DNA of 64,000 nucleotides, from NCBI RefSeq assembly GCF_016595275.2, contig NZ_JAENIQ020000001.1:558001-622000 (forward strand), written 5' to 3'. The translations under genes were made by a program, and so were the position numbers. Source of the DNA: Corynebacterium pygosceleis. GTDB lineage: Bacteria; Actinomycetota; Actinomycetes; Mycobacteriales; Mycobacteriaceae. This document shows positions 18,552 to 27,686 of the stretch, one piece after another. Positions within the stretch are counted from its first letter, which is position 1. The number at the start of each line of letters is the position of its first letter. A model generated the notes under the pieces. That model was given only the letters and a program-made list of their open reading frames with translations. It was not told the DNA's origin and did not search any database.

Positions 18552-21500
18552 AGCGCGTACGACGCTCTGACGTAGACTTGTCTGCTGTGTCAACCACAGC
18601 CGTTAATACCCCGCCCACCGCGTCGAGACGGTTGCTCAACCTCGCCATCGTCAGTGGCGTCCTGGGTTTCCTCATGTTCGTGCTCACGCCGTTCATGCCG
18701 GTGTCCCAGACACAGTCCTCCTTCGACTGGCCACAGAACGACTCGCTGAACAGCGTCAACGCACCGCTGATCAGTTATGTGCCGCAGTCACTCGACGTCG
18801 ACATCCCGGTCTCCGCCTTCTCGGATCTGCGGGAGAACCAGTCGACGGTCCTGTCCACCCTGCCCGCGGACAGTGAGGACGCGACCACCCGTGGACTGTT
18901 CGTCCGGCTCACGCCGACGGGCCTGGACGTGATCGTCCGCAACCAGGTCCCCTTCGAACTGGACACGGAGCAACTCGAGGCACTCCCCCCGGACGCCGTT
19001 CTCCACGTCTCCTCCACGGAGGAGGAGACCACGGCCCGGATCAGTGGCGCCTCAGCTCCGGACGGTACGGAGTACGGCGGTACCGTCAGCGGTGACCAGC
19101 GCCCCCAGTTGACCGGTATCTACACGGAGCTGGAGGGTGACGGCACCACCGCCCGCGACCTGATCGATGCGGGTCTGTCGGCGCACATCGAGATCAACTC
19201 CCGGTTCACCTCCACCCCGAGCATCCTGAAGTACATCACGATGTTCTCGGGCCTGGTGCTGCTGGGGGTCGCGCTGTGGACGCTGCACCGGATGGACATT
19301 CTCGACGGTCGTCGTGCGCGCCGGTTCCTGCCGGTCGGCTGGTTCCGTCCGAGGCTCCTCGACGGGATCGTCGGTGGCGTGCTCGTCTGGTGGTACATCT
19401 TCGGTGCGAACACCTCCGACGACGGTTACCTCCTGACCATGGCCCGGGTGTCCGACCACTCCGGTTACATGGCGAACTACTACCGCTGGTTCGGCGTCCC
19501 GGAGTCGCCGTTCGGTGCCCCCTACTACGATCTGCTCGGGCTGATGGCGCAGGTCTCCACCGCCTCGGCGTGGATGCGCCTGCCCGAGCTCATCGCCGGT
19601 CTGCTGACGTGGATGATCATCACCCGCGAGGTGCTGCCCCGTCTGGGCACGAAGATCAACAACCGTCGGGTGGCGCACTGGACCGCGGCGTTCTCCTTCC
19701 TGGGTTTCTGGATGGTCTACAACAACGGTCTGCGCCCGGAGCCGGTCATCGCCGTCGGCGCACTGCTGACGTGGGTGTCCATCGAGCGTGCCATCGCCAC
19801 GTCCCGTCTGCTGCCCGCGGCCGCCGGTGTCATCATCGCGACGGTCTGTCTCGGCGCGGGTCCCACCGGCCTCATGGCCGTCGCGGCTCTCCTCGCCGGA
19901 CTGTCCGGGCTGATCCGCATCGGCCTGCGCCGTATGCCGCTCCTCGGAGCCGGACCGGGGTCATCCAGGGGTGCGTCGGTGCGTGCCGCCGCGGCGATGA
20001 TGTCGCCCTTCCTCGCGGCCGGGACCGCGATCCTGCTCGCCGTGTTCGGTGACCAGACCCTCGGGACCGTTCTGGAGTCCATCCGGGTCCGCTCCGCGAA
20101 GGGGCCGTCACTGAACTGGTACGACGAGTGGGTGCGCTACGAGACGCTGATGCAGCAGACCGTCGACGGGTCCTTCACCCGCCGTTTCGCCGTGCTGATG
20201 CTCTTCGTCTGCCTCGCGCTGGTCCTCGCCAGTGTGCTGCGCAACGGCCGTGTACCCGGCTCCGCCAAGGGCCCGTCGATGCGGCTGATGCTCGTGTTCT
20301 TCGGGACGATGTTCTTCATGATGTTCACGCCGACGAAGTGGACCCACCACTTCGGCGTGTACGCCGGTATCGGTGCCGCACTGGCGGCCCTGGCCGCCAT
20401 CGCGGTATCGAACATGGCGTTGAAGAGCGCCCGGTCCCGCACCCTGTTCATCGGTGCGATCCTCTTCGTTCTCGCGTTCGCGCTGTCGGGCACCAACGGC
20501 TGGTGGTACATCTCCAGCTACGGAATCCCGTGGTACGACAAGACCATCCAGTACCGCCACATCGAGGCGTCCACCGTGATGCTGTTCATCGCACTCGCCG
20601 TCCTCGCACTCGGCGCACTCCAGTCCTTCGTCTCCGACGTCGCCACGGCGCGAGCCGCCGCACAGGGACGGGCTGACGAGTACGCGGCGGAGACGCAGCG
20701 CCGCCTGCGCCGCTTCGACGGGCTGGCCGCGTCCCCCATCGCCGTGGTCTCCGCCCTGGTTGTCGTGTTCTCGATGCTCTCCCTCGGTAAAGGGTTCGTC
20801 GACCAGTATCCGGCGTACTCGATCGGACTCGGCAATCTCCGTTCCCTGACGGGGGACAGCTGCGGCCTGGCCAACGACGCCCTCATCGAATCCGACACCA
20901 ACGACAGTTTCCTCACGCCCGTCGACGGCACCCCCCTCGGTGAGTCCCTGGAGAGCGAGGACAACCGGGGATTCGACGCGAACAATGTTCCCCCCTCGAT
21001 CAACTCAGCTGGTGTGGACACCGCCGCCACCGGTGCCGGATCCATCGCCGGCGCGACGGACGAGGACACGGCCTCCGGAGACACCGGCGGCCAGGATTCC
21101 GGATCCGGTGGCGGAATCCGTGGCGATGTCGGTGTCAACGGCTCCGTCGCGCAGCTGCCCTTCGGCATCGACTACCGTGAGGTACCGGTTCTGGGGTCCT
21201 ACACCGTCGGTCCGCAGTTCCCCGCCGAGGTCACCACGTCCTGGTATGAGCTGCCCGGACGACGTGAGGACGCACCGCTGCTCGTGGTGTCAGCGGCCGG
21301 CCGCATCGAACACAACGACATCAACGGTGTCCGCCAGGACGGTCAGCGGCTCGTCATCGAGTACGGCACCCGTGGAGCGGACGGCACCGTCACGGGCGTC
21401 ACCGAGATCGAACCACTCGACATCGGACCGGCGCCGGGCTGGCGGAACCTGCGGGTACCGCTCGACCGGATCCCGACGGAGGCGAATGTGGTCCGGATCG

Positions 21501-21964
21501 TCGCCACGGACACGAGCCTGGATCCGGACCAGTGGCTCGCCGTCACCCCGCCCAGGGTGCCCACGCTGGTCTCACTGAATGACACCGTCGGTTCCGAGGA
21601 TCCCGCGCTGCTCGACTGGTCGGTCTCCCTCCAGTTCCCCTGCCAGCGTCCGTTCGACCATTGGGCGGGCGTCGCGGAGACCCCGCTCTGGCGGATCTCC
21701 CCGGACCACGGCGGCAAGGTCACCCTCTCCCCGTGGCAGGACTACAACGGTGGCGGCGTCATGGGTGTCGCGGAGGCCATCAACAAGGCCACCGAGCTCC
21801 CCAGCTACCTGAAGGATGACTGGCACCGTGACTGGGGTTCCCTGGAGTCCTACGAACTGCGCACGAACTCCCGTGGTGAGGCCCCCGTCGACGCGGTGAT
21901 CGACTACCGCACCCAGCAGCGTTCCGGTTTCTGGAATCCGGGCAAGATGAAGATCAACGACTGA
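18548..21964 (+). CDS. emb: Arabinosyltransferase Emb (ethambutol target family)
   Basis: The 1138-residue GT53 protein is the corynebacterial counterpart of EmbA/B/C and adds alpha-1,5 arabinose residues outside the membrane. The N-terminal periplasmic domain spans about residues 55-225. The GT-C catalytic aspartates are in NTSDDGYLL (D291, D292), followed by the ethambutol-region loop PFGAPYYDLLGLMAQV. Some thirteen membrane segments follow, then a carbohydrate-binding C-terminal domain from about 760. The ATG overlaps aftA, but a TAGACT box at 18573-18578 stands 8 bases before an in-frame GTG (18587), a possible second, leaderless start at codon 14. Confidence 0.92.
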   Translation: MKRVRRSDVDLSAVSTTAVNTPPTASRRLLNLAIVSGVLGFLMFVLTPFMPVSQTQSSFDWPQNDSLNSVNAPLISYVPQSLDVDIPVSAFSDLRENQSTVLSTLPADSEDATTRGLFVRLTPTGLDVIVRNQVPFELDTEQLEALPPDAVLHVSSTEEETTARISGASAPDGTEYGGTVSGDQRPQLTGIYTELEGDGTTARDLIDAGLSAHIEINSRFTSTPSILKYITMFSGLVLLGVALWTLHRMDILDGRRARRFLPVGWFRPRLLDGIVGGVLVWWYIFGANTSDDGYLLTMARVSDHSGYMANYYRWFGVPESPFGAPYYDLLGLMAQVSTASAWMRLPELIAGLLTWMIITREVLPRLGTKINNRRVAHWTAAFSFLGFWMVYNNGLRPEPVIAVGALLTWVSIERAIATSRLLPAAAGVIIATVCLGAGPTGLMAVAALLAGLSGLIRIGLRRMPLLGAGPGSSRGASVRAAAAMMSPFLAAGTAILLAVFGDQTLGTVLESIRVRSAKGPSLNWYDEWVRYETLMQQTVDGSFTRRFAVLMLFVCLALVLASVLRNGRVPGSAKGPSMRLMLVFFGTMFFMMFTPTKWTHHFGVYAGIGAALAALAAIAVSNMALKSARSRTLFIGAILFVLAFALSGTNGWWYISSYGIPWYDKTIQYRHIEASTVMLFIALAVLALGALQSFVSDVATARAAAQGRADEYAAETQRRLRRFDGLAASPIAVVSALVVVFSMLSLGKGFVDQYPAYSIGLGNLRSLTGDSCGLANDALIESDTNDSFLTPVDGTPLGESLESEDNRGFDANNVPPSINSAGVDTAATGAGSIAGATDEDTASGDTGGQDSGSGGGIRGDVGVNGSVAQLPFGIDYREVPVLGSYTVGPQFPAEVTTSWYELPGRREDAPLLVVSAAGRIEHNDINGVRQDGQRLVIEYGTRGADGTVTGVTEIEPLDIGPAPGWRNLRVPLDRIPTEANVVRIVATDTSLDPDQWLAVTPPRVPTLVSLNDTVGSEDPALLDWSVSLQFPCQRPFDHWAGVAETPLWRISPDHGGKVTLSPWQDYNGGGVMGVAEAINKATELPSYLKDDWHRDWGSLESYELRTNSRGEAPVDAVIDYRTQQRSGFWNPGKMKIND

Positions 21965-21987
21965 TCCTCCCCGGACGGAGGGGAGCG

Positions 21988-22023
21988 GACGCCCCCGTGG
22001 GAACACATTCCCACGGGGGCGTC
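21988..22023. terminator. Strong hairpin after emb
   Basis: Perfect 16-base arms GACGCCCCCGTGGGAA (21988-22003) and TTCCCACGGGGGCGTC (22008-22023) enclose the four-base loop CACA. It lies 24 bases after the emb stop codon. There is no T-run. Confidence 0.8.
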
Positions 22024-22130
22024 CCGCATTCGGTCGGTGTGCGAGTCACCGCCATCGGGCACCGGCGGAGCCGGTGCGGTACGGGGACGGCTCGTGCGTC
22101 CCCCGGCACCGACACGGTGCGGCGAAGAGA

Positions 22131-22171
22131 CGGAGGCGGCACCCGGTCTGGATCACCGGGTGCCGCCTCCG
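22131..22171. terminator. Strong hairpin after the GH25 gene
   Basis: Perfect 17-base arms CGGAGGCGGCACCCGGT (22131-22147) and ACCGGGTGCCGCCTCCG (22155-22171) enclose a seven-base loop, 35 bases beyond the stop of the minus-strand GH25 gene. With the hairpin at 21988 it isolates the two convergent units. Confidence 0.8.
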
Positions 22172-22205
22172 TCAGTTGCGCTGTGTCGTGCCGTCGGCCC
22201 GGGGG

Positions 22206-23321
22206 TCAGCCGATCTGCTCGGCGAAGTGCTGCGCGTTCTTCAGCAGGATGAGGAGATCACCGATGGTGTAGTCACCCGACCGGAGCATGGCCTCGAGAT
22301 CCGGGACGGGCAGGTCACCGCTGGCGATGAGATCACGGACCCGGTTGACGATCTCGGTCGCGGGACCGAGGTCGATGCCCTGACTCTGTGCGACGGCGAC
22401 GAGTGCACCGATCGCGAGGGCTCCCGCGGCGACGGCGAGGATCGCACCGACGAGCTCCCGGTTGCTGCTGCCCAGCGCCTCGAGTTCCGCGATCTGCCCA
22501 CCGATGGCGTCGAGGTCGATACCTGCGGTGAGGACCTGGCCGAGATTGACGTCGATACCGGCGCTGAAGTCGTTGAGCTGCTGTTCACCGCCGTTGAACA
22601 GATTCACGTCGGAGACGGTGACGATGCCGGGGACGACCCCGTTGTCGGCTCGCTGCCAGAAGGTCATGTGGTTCCAGCCGCCCGGAATGTCGCTCGGGGG
22701 CTGGTTCTCGTAGGCGGCGAGCCACAGCGGGTAGTCACTGAACTCAGCGGTGTTCGCCATGTTCTCCCGCCAGAAGTACCGGTAGGTGTAGATGATCGGC
22801 TTACGGCCGGTGAGACGCTCGATCTCGGTGACGAATTCCCGGACCCAGGAGCTGAGCTGGGCGGGGCCGAGCCCCTCGGCGTACTCGATGTCGAGCACCG
22901 GCGGGAGGGAGGGCTGCGGCTGGGTGGCGAGTGCGGCCGCGTACTCGGCGGCCTGCGCCGTGGCGGAGGAGTCCGGGCGTGCCATGTGGTAGCTGCCGAT
23001 CAGCATGCCCGCATTGCGGGCCTGCTTGGAATCGGCGACGAAGAAGGGGTTGAGGTAGCCGATTCCCTCGGTCGCCTTGACGAAGGCGAAGCGGTGGCCC
23101 GCGGCGGACACCTCGCGCCAGTTGATGGCGGCACCCTGGGGGTGCTGCCAGCTTGCGACGTCGACGCCCTGGGGCGAGGTGATGCTGAAGGCGGCGGCCC
23201 TGGGTGCGCCCAGCAGAGTCGCGATCAGGGCGAGTGCCGTGATCAGAGCGGTGACGGGGATGAGAACGGCGCGGTTGTGCGTCGCGCGCACGGTGGCGCG
23301 ATCGTGCGTGAGGAAGTCCAT
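22206..23321 (-). CDS. Secreted GH25 muramidase (lysozyme family)
   Basis: The 371-residue protein has a signal peptide ending near APRAAAFS (about residue 45) and then a GH25 N-acetylmuramidase domain: the first acid in GVDVASWQ, KATEG, and the catalytic LPPVLDIEYAEG, with ANTAEFSDYPLWLAAY later. It should cut peptidoglycan outside the membrane, either in wall remodelling or against other bacteria. The last 120 residues contain a hydrophobic segment (AILAVAAGALAIGALVAVA) that may anchor it. The ATG at 23321 has TAGATT 7 bases upstream (23329-23334, minus strand). Confidence 0.82.
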   Translation of the reverse strand: MDFLTHDRATVRATHNRAVLIPVTALITALALIATLLGAPRAAAFSITSPQGVDVASWQHPQGAAINWREVSAAGHRFAFVKATEGIGYLNPFFVADSKQARNAGMLIGSYHMARPDSSATAQAAEYAAALATQPQPSLPPVLDIEYAEGLGPAQLSSWVREFVTEIERLTGRKPIIYTYRYFWRENMANTAEFSDYPLWLAAYENQPPSDIPGGWNHMTFWQRADNGVVPGIVTVSDVNLFNGGEQQLNDFSAGIDVNLGQVLTAGIDLDAIGGQIAELEALGSSNRELVGAILAVAAGALAIGALVAVAQSQGIDLGPATEIVNRVRDLIASGDLPVPDLEAMLRSGDYTIGDLLILLKNAQHFAEQIG

Positions 23322-23399
23322 GGACGTAAATCTACAGCAAATTCACACCAGTCACATCTTTAACTTCAACAACATGTCCATCATGTGTCCCACATCACC

Positions 23400-24323
23400 T
23401 CACCGTCGATGCCCACCGGGCTCCACCCCGGTGACGGTGGCCCGCTCCAACTGCCTGACCGACACCAGGGGACGGTCGGTCATTACGTACCCGGCGTCCG
23501 CACGCGCCGACCGCCAGGCACGGATCACCACGGAGATGAACAACGGATAGATGACGAGCGCGACACCGACCAGAGCCATGACGGCGACCCTCAGATCGTC
23601 GTGCATGATGTTCCAGCAGAAGTGCGCGGCGAAAGCCACACACATCCACATCGCCCCCACCCCGAGGCGCCACAGATGACTGCGCCGGGCGGTGAACACC
23701 GCCACGCCGATCCCCCACCCGACCATTCCGGTGAACAGAACGTGGAGGAGCGGGCCGGCCGCCACCCGCAGGCCCCACATGGACAACATGCCGTCCATGT
23801 CGCTGGCCGGATCGTACAGCGCACCCATCACCGCGTAACCGGCGTTCTCGACGACCTCGAACCCGACACCGACGAGAATGCCCGTGGTCAGACCGTGCCA
23901 GGGACGGACGAGACGTCGGAAACTGAACAGGATGATCAGCACCCCCAGCGACTTGACCGTCTCCTCCGGGTAGGCACCTCCCCAGGACGCCTCGAAGTGA
24001 TCCAGCCCGAGACGCGCGGGCAACTCCAGCGACGCCACCGCCAACGGGAACACCAGCAACGGGGACACCGTGGCACCCCACAACAGCGAGGCGACCACGT
24101 ACCCCGCCCCGGCGCGGGGCCACAGCGGGGTGAACCGGACCGCCAGGAGAACCACCACGAGCTCCACCACGGCGAACAACGCACTGACACCGATGACCCC
24201 GGCGGAGGGCAGGTCACCATCCGTGGCCCACCCCGCGAACAGGGAGAACACCAGGGTCAGGACACCGCCGATCAACCCGATGCAGTTGAGTGTCCACAAC
24301 ACGACACGCAGGAACCTGTTCAC
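23400..24323 (-). CDS. PrsW-family intramembrane metalloprotease
   Basis: The 307-residue polytopic protein carries the PrsW motif set: EE of PEETVKS at 120-121, GFEVVEN at 154-160, a histidine in PLLHVLFTGM at 194, and HFCWN at 234-238. These residues line the zinc site in the PrsW/CAAX-type membrane protease clan. In Bacillus PrsW starts the release of an extracytoplasmic sigma factor, but substrates in actinobacteria are mostly unknown. The GTG start overlaps the stop of the upstream gene (GTGA at 24323-24320), so the two proteins are probably made together and may interact. Confidence 0.78.
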   Translation of the reverse strand: MNRFLRVVLWTLNCIGLIGGVLTLVFSLFAGWATDGDLPSAGVIGVSALFAVVELVVVLLAVRFTPLWPRAGAGYVVASLLWGATVSPLLVFPLAVASLELPARLGLDHFEASWGGAYPEETVKSLGVLIILFSFRRLVRPWHGLTTGILVGVGFEVVENAGYAVMGALYDPASDMDGMLSMWGLRVAAGPLLHVLFTGMVGWGIGVAVFTARRSHLWRLGVGAMWMCVAFAAHFCWNIMHDDLRVAVMALVGVALVIYPLFISVVIRAWRSARADAGYVMTDRPLVSVRQLERATVTGVEPGGHRR

Positions 24324-24955
24324 ACCCGCACCTCCGACGTCAGAACGGACGGCAGTTCCAGTTCGGTGACATCACCCCCACCGTTGTCACGGACCTGCGG
24401 CCGGATGAGATCCGTGAAATCATCCCCCCGTTCACCATCGATCGAGACCACCAGCAACTCCCCCTCATGATCTCCGGTGCCGGACAACGCCAGGCCCGTG
24501 AACTGTTCCTCCGGCACACCGGCGTCGAACCCCGGCTCAGGTACGTCGGGACGCTCGGGATGGTGCAGCACGAGGAGATCCCCGTCCCACGCCACCTCCA
24601 GATCCATCCCACGGGACACACCCATGGCACGCATCATCCGGAGCGCGGCGAGCTCCGGGTCGGGGACCTCGGTGACGACCAGGGACTTGATCCGGGTCCC
24701 GTCACAATCCCAACCGCCCTCCATCACCACGTCCGGGAGCGGGTCACACATCACCGGTTCCCCGTCCGCGTACCGCAGCGGAATCTGCCATCCGCCACCG
24801 ACGGAGTCCCCGAGAATCACCTCGTCAACGGACCCGGCGGCCACAGGCAGTCGGTCCATGACGAACAGGGGAACCGATATCACCACCATCAGCACACCGA
24901 TCAGCTGCACGACGTGTGCGGCCCGGAAGTGAGGTTTCAGACGGTACTGTCCCAT
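24320..24955 (-). CDS. Single-pass membrane protein coupled to the PrsW-type protease
   Basis: The 211-residue protein has a short basic N-terminus, one membrane segment (VVQLIGVLMVVISVPLFVM, about residues 16-34) and an acidic extracytoplasmic domain of about 170 residues with two cysteines (MCDPLP and WDCDG) that could form a disulfide. I do not recognise the domain. The ATG at 24955 has TATCGT 8 bases upstream (24964-24969, minus strand). Overlap of its stop with the protease start suggests it is a partner or substrate of the protease; this is inference. Confidence 0.55.
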   Translation of the reverse strand: MGQYRLKPHFRAAHVVQLIGVLMVVISVPLFVMDRLPVAAGSVDEVILGDSVGGGWQIPLRYADGEPVMCDPLPDVVMEGGWDCDGTRIKSLVVTEVPDPELAALRMMRAMGVSRGMDLEVAWDGDLLVLHHPERPDVPEPGFDAGVPEEQFTGLALSGTGDHEGELLVVSIDGERGDDFTDLIRPQVRDNGGGDVTELELPSVLTSEVRV

Positions 24956-25013
24956 GCCCGACGACGATACCAAGTCGCCCGGTCCCCCCACGGGCCGTTA
25001 GAGCCGGGCCCGG

Positions 25014-25226
25014 TCACTCCGGGACGGCCGAACCCCGGCGGTCGCGGGCCGCCCGACGCCGCGACCGCACCAGCACGACCGCGAAGACGGTGTACACCAC
25101 CAGCGCAGTGACGGCCGGTGCGACGAACACCGCCACCGGGTCCCGGTACCCGACATTCCATGAGAAGTGCGGGCCGGGACGTACGCCACGCCCGCGTGGG
25201 GCCACAGCGGGATCCCACCGGGACAC
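25014..25226 (-). pseudogene. C-terminal remnant of a second PrsW-type protease
   Basis: The frame ends with HFSWN, then a hydrophobic stretch and a basic tail VLVRSRRRAARDRR. This parallels the end of the intact neighbour (HFCWN, hydrophobic stretch, VVIRAWRSARADA). The upstream two-thirds of the protein, including the EE and FExxE motifs, are absent, and the sequence before it (25227-25507) does not encode them in any frame I could follow. I read it as the tail of a decayed paralogue, perhaps from an old tandem duplication. Confidence 0.55.
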
Positions 25227-25507
25227 CTTCGCGATCCCTGCCCCACCCCGTCAGCGGCGGTGGCGGGGTGCTCGCGGAGTGCATCCCGGGCGATGCGCCC
25301 GGCAACGGCACACCCACGAACCCGGGCTTCCGAGCCGGCCGGAAAGGTCCTTCCCCTCCCACCCGGATACGTCAGGCCGCCAGGACCCCGCCACCACGCG
25401 GATCCCGTTCCACCGGGTGTGGCGGGGTCTGTCCCGGTACATGTTCATGAGCGGTCACGCCGCCTCGCCCCGAATATGTTCACCCGGATACCCGTACAGT
25501 TGACTGC

Positions 25508-27439
25508 ATGAAGGATCTCTACCGCTACGTCAACGGACCCTGGCTCGATTCCCACGTCATCCCCGATGACCGTGGCGCAGACGGCAACTTCCACACACTC
25601 CGCGACCGGGCGGAGGAGGACGTCCGCGCCATCGTCGAGGCCGATGAGGGCAGGGCCGGAACGCTCTACGACTGCTTCATGGACACGACGGCCATCGAAG
25701 CCGCCGGCACCGACCCACTGTGCGCGGACCTCGACCGGATCGACGTCGACACGCCCGAGGAGTTCGCCGCGGCACTCGGCCACCTCGACCGCGAGGGAAT
25801 CGGCGCCCCCGTCGGTTTCTGGGTGGAGAAGGACTCCGCCGGCGAGGACTCCCTCGCCTACCTGGTCCAGTCGGGCCTCGGCCTGCCCGACGAGGCCTAC
25901 TACCGCGATGCCGCCCACGCGGAGACACTGGCCACCTACCGCGCACATGTGGCGACCATGCTCGACTTCCTCCCGACGGAGCGGCTGGGCGGACTGAGCG
26001 CCGCAGACGCCGCCGACCGTGTCGTCGAACTGGAGAAGCGCATCGCGGCCGGCCACTGGGACGTCGTCGCATCCCGCGATGCGGTGAAGACATTCAACCC
26101 CACCGACTTCACCGATCTCCCGGAACTCGTCCGGGTGCTCTGCACGGCCTCCGGGCTCCCGGAGCACCGCCTCATCGTGATGATGCCGTCCTACCTGGGA
26201 CACCTGGATGAACTGCTCCGTGAGGCGGATCTCACGGACTGGAAACTCTGGGCCACCTGGCACATCCTCAACGGCCGTGCGGGACTGCTCACCGACGAGA
26301 TCGGCAGGACGAGTTTCCGCTTCTACGGCACCGTCCTCCAGGGCGCCACCGAACAGCGGGACCGTTGGAAACGCGGGATCGGCCTGGCGGAACGCTTCGT
26401 CGGGGAGGAGATCGGCGAACTCTTCGTCGCCGAGCATTTCCCGCCCGAGCACAAGCAGCAGATGCTCACCCTGGTCGACCACCTCATCGGTGCGTACCGC
26501 GAACGCATCACCAACCTCGTGTGGATGACGGAGGAGACCAGGAGGAAGGCCCTGGTCAAACTCGACAAGTTCAACGCGAAGATCGGCTACCCCGACACCT
26601 GGCGCAGCTACGAGGGCCTCACCTTCGAGCCCGGCGGCGCCAACCTGGTGGCGAACGTCCGGCGGGGCAGCGCGTTCCTCCACGACTACGAGCTGAACAA
26701 GATCGGCAAGCCCGCCGACCGTGGGGAATGGGTCACCACCCCGCAGACCGTCAACGCCTTCTACAATCCCGTCGTCAACGACATCACCTTCCCCGCCGCG
26801 ATCCTCCGCCCCCCCTTCTTCGACCCGGACGCCGACGCCGCGACGAACTTCGGCGGGATCGGTGCGGTCATCGGCCACGAGATCGGGCACGGTTTCGACG
26901 ACCAGGGGAGCCAGTACGACGGTGACGGCAACCTCAACTCCTGGTGGACCGATGAGGACCGCACCGCGTTCGAGGAATTGACCGCACGGTTGGTCGACCA
27001 GTTCAACGGGCGTGTCCCCGGGGTCCTGGACGGTACCGGATCCTCCGGTGTCAACGGTGAGTTCACCCTCGGCGAGAACATCGGTGACCTGGGTGGCCTC
27101 GGGATCGCGGTCATCGCCTACGGCCGCTACCTCGCGGACCGGGGCCTCGACTTCGACACGGCCCCTACCGAGACCGTCGACCACGAGGGCGGGGACCCGG
27201 ACATGGAGGGACGCGAGTTCACCGGACTCCAGCGTCTGTTCATCTCCTGGGCGCGCGTGTGGCGGACCGCGATCCGGCCGGAACTGGCGACCCAGTACCT
27301 GGCCGTCGACCCCCACTCCCCGGCGGAGTTCCGGTGCAACATCATCGCCGCGAACGTCGACGAATTCTACGACGCCTTCGACGTGCACCCCGAGGGCCTG
27401 ATGTACCTGGAGCCCGGTCGGCGCGTCACCATCTGGTGA
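25508..27439 (+). CDS. M13-family zinc metallopeptidase (PepO/neprilysin type)
   Basis: The 643-residue protein is the full length expected for M13 peptidases. The gluzincin site is HEIGH (H457, E458, H461) in FGGIGAVIGHEIGHGFDDQG, and the third ligand and helper acid are in ENIGDLGG (E523, D527). NAFYNP, just before the core, is the conserved substrate-binding motif. There is no signal peptide, as in mycobacterial Zmp1. The ATG at 25508 lies 7 bases behind TACAGT (25495-25500), so the mRNA is probably leaderless. The natural substrates cannot be told from the sequence. Confidence 0.88.
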   Translation: MKDLYRYVNGPWLDSHVIPDDRGADGNFHTLRDRAEEDVRAIVEADEGRAGTLYDCFMDTTAIEAAGTDPLCADLDRIDVDTPEEFAAALGHLDREGIGAPVGFWVEKDSAGEDSLAYLVQSGLGLPDEAYYRDAAHAETLATYRAHVATMLDFLPTERLGGLSAADAADRVVELEKRIAAGHWDVVASRDAVKTFNPTDFTDLPELVRVLCTASGLPEHRLIVMMPSYLGHLDELLREADLTDWKLWATWHILNGRAGLLTDEIGRTSFRFYGTVLQGATEQRDRWKRGIGLAERFVGEEIGELFVAEHFPPEHKQQMLTLVDHLIGAYRERITNLVWMTEETRRKALVKLDKFNAKIGYPDTWRSYEGLTFEPGGANLVANVRRGSAFLHDYELNKIGKPADRGEWVTTPQTVNAFYNPVVNDITFPAAILRPPFFDPDADAATNFGGIGAVIGHEIGHGFDDQGSQYDGDGNLNSWWTDEDRTAFEELTARLVDQFNGRVPGVLDGTGSSGVNGEFTLGENIGDLGGLGIAVIAYGRYLADRGLDFDTAPTETVDHEGGDPDMEGREFTGLQRLFISWARVWRTAIRPELATQYLAVDPHSPAEFRCNIIAANVDEFYDAFDVHPEGLMYLEPGRRVTIW

Positions 27440-27456
27440 TGCCCTGAGCTGCCCCG

Positions 27457-27506
27457 AACGGACCGGGGTGGTGGACCCGTCAACGGTTTCACCACCCCGG
27501 TCCGTT
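27457..27506. terminator. Hairpin after the M13 peptidase gene
   Basis: Perfect 17-base arms AACGGACCGGGGTGGTG (27457-27473) and CACCACCCCGGTCCGTT (27490-27506) enclose a 16-base loop and are followed by TCTG. It ends the peptidase transcript before the PadR promoter. Confidence 0.75.
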
Positions 27507-27591
27507 TCTGTCCGTGTGCGAAAAAAACCACGGGGTGTCGCGGTGATCCCCCGTCGCCGCCGCTGCGGGGGTGCACGACGAACACGGGTGA

Positions 27592-27638
27592 TTGACAGCG
27601 GACGGGCACTCGATTACTAAGTAAGTTACTGGGTAATC
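27592..27638 (+). promoter_or_regulatory. PadR operon promoter overlapped by a 27-base palindrome
   Basis: A near-consensus -35 TTGACA (27592-27597) and a -10 TACTAA (27615-27620) are 17 bases apart. Covering the -10 is a palindrome with outer arms GATTAC (27612-27617) and GTAATC (27633-27638) and inner arms AGTAA and TTACT around a central G. This placement is what autorepression by the adjacent PadR protein would need. Confidence 0.7.
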
Positions 27639-27686
27639 AACTGGGTCGCACACCTGCTCCCCGCCCTGTTTCCCCGAAGGACGCCC

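Noticed and set aside
22074..23363. Plus-strand open frame opposite the GH25 gene
   Set aside because: Crosses the perfect terminator hairpin at 22131-22171 and has no recognisable motif; the minus-strand muramidase has its catalytic motifs.
25445..27388. Minus-strand open frame of about 650 codons opposite the M13 peptidase gene
   Set aside because: Composition is dominated by Val, Gly, Asp and Glu as expected for the antisense of a high-GC gene; no start signal or motif, and the plus-strand gene is certain.
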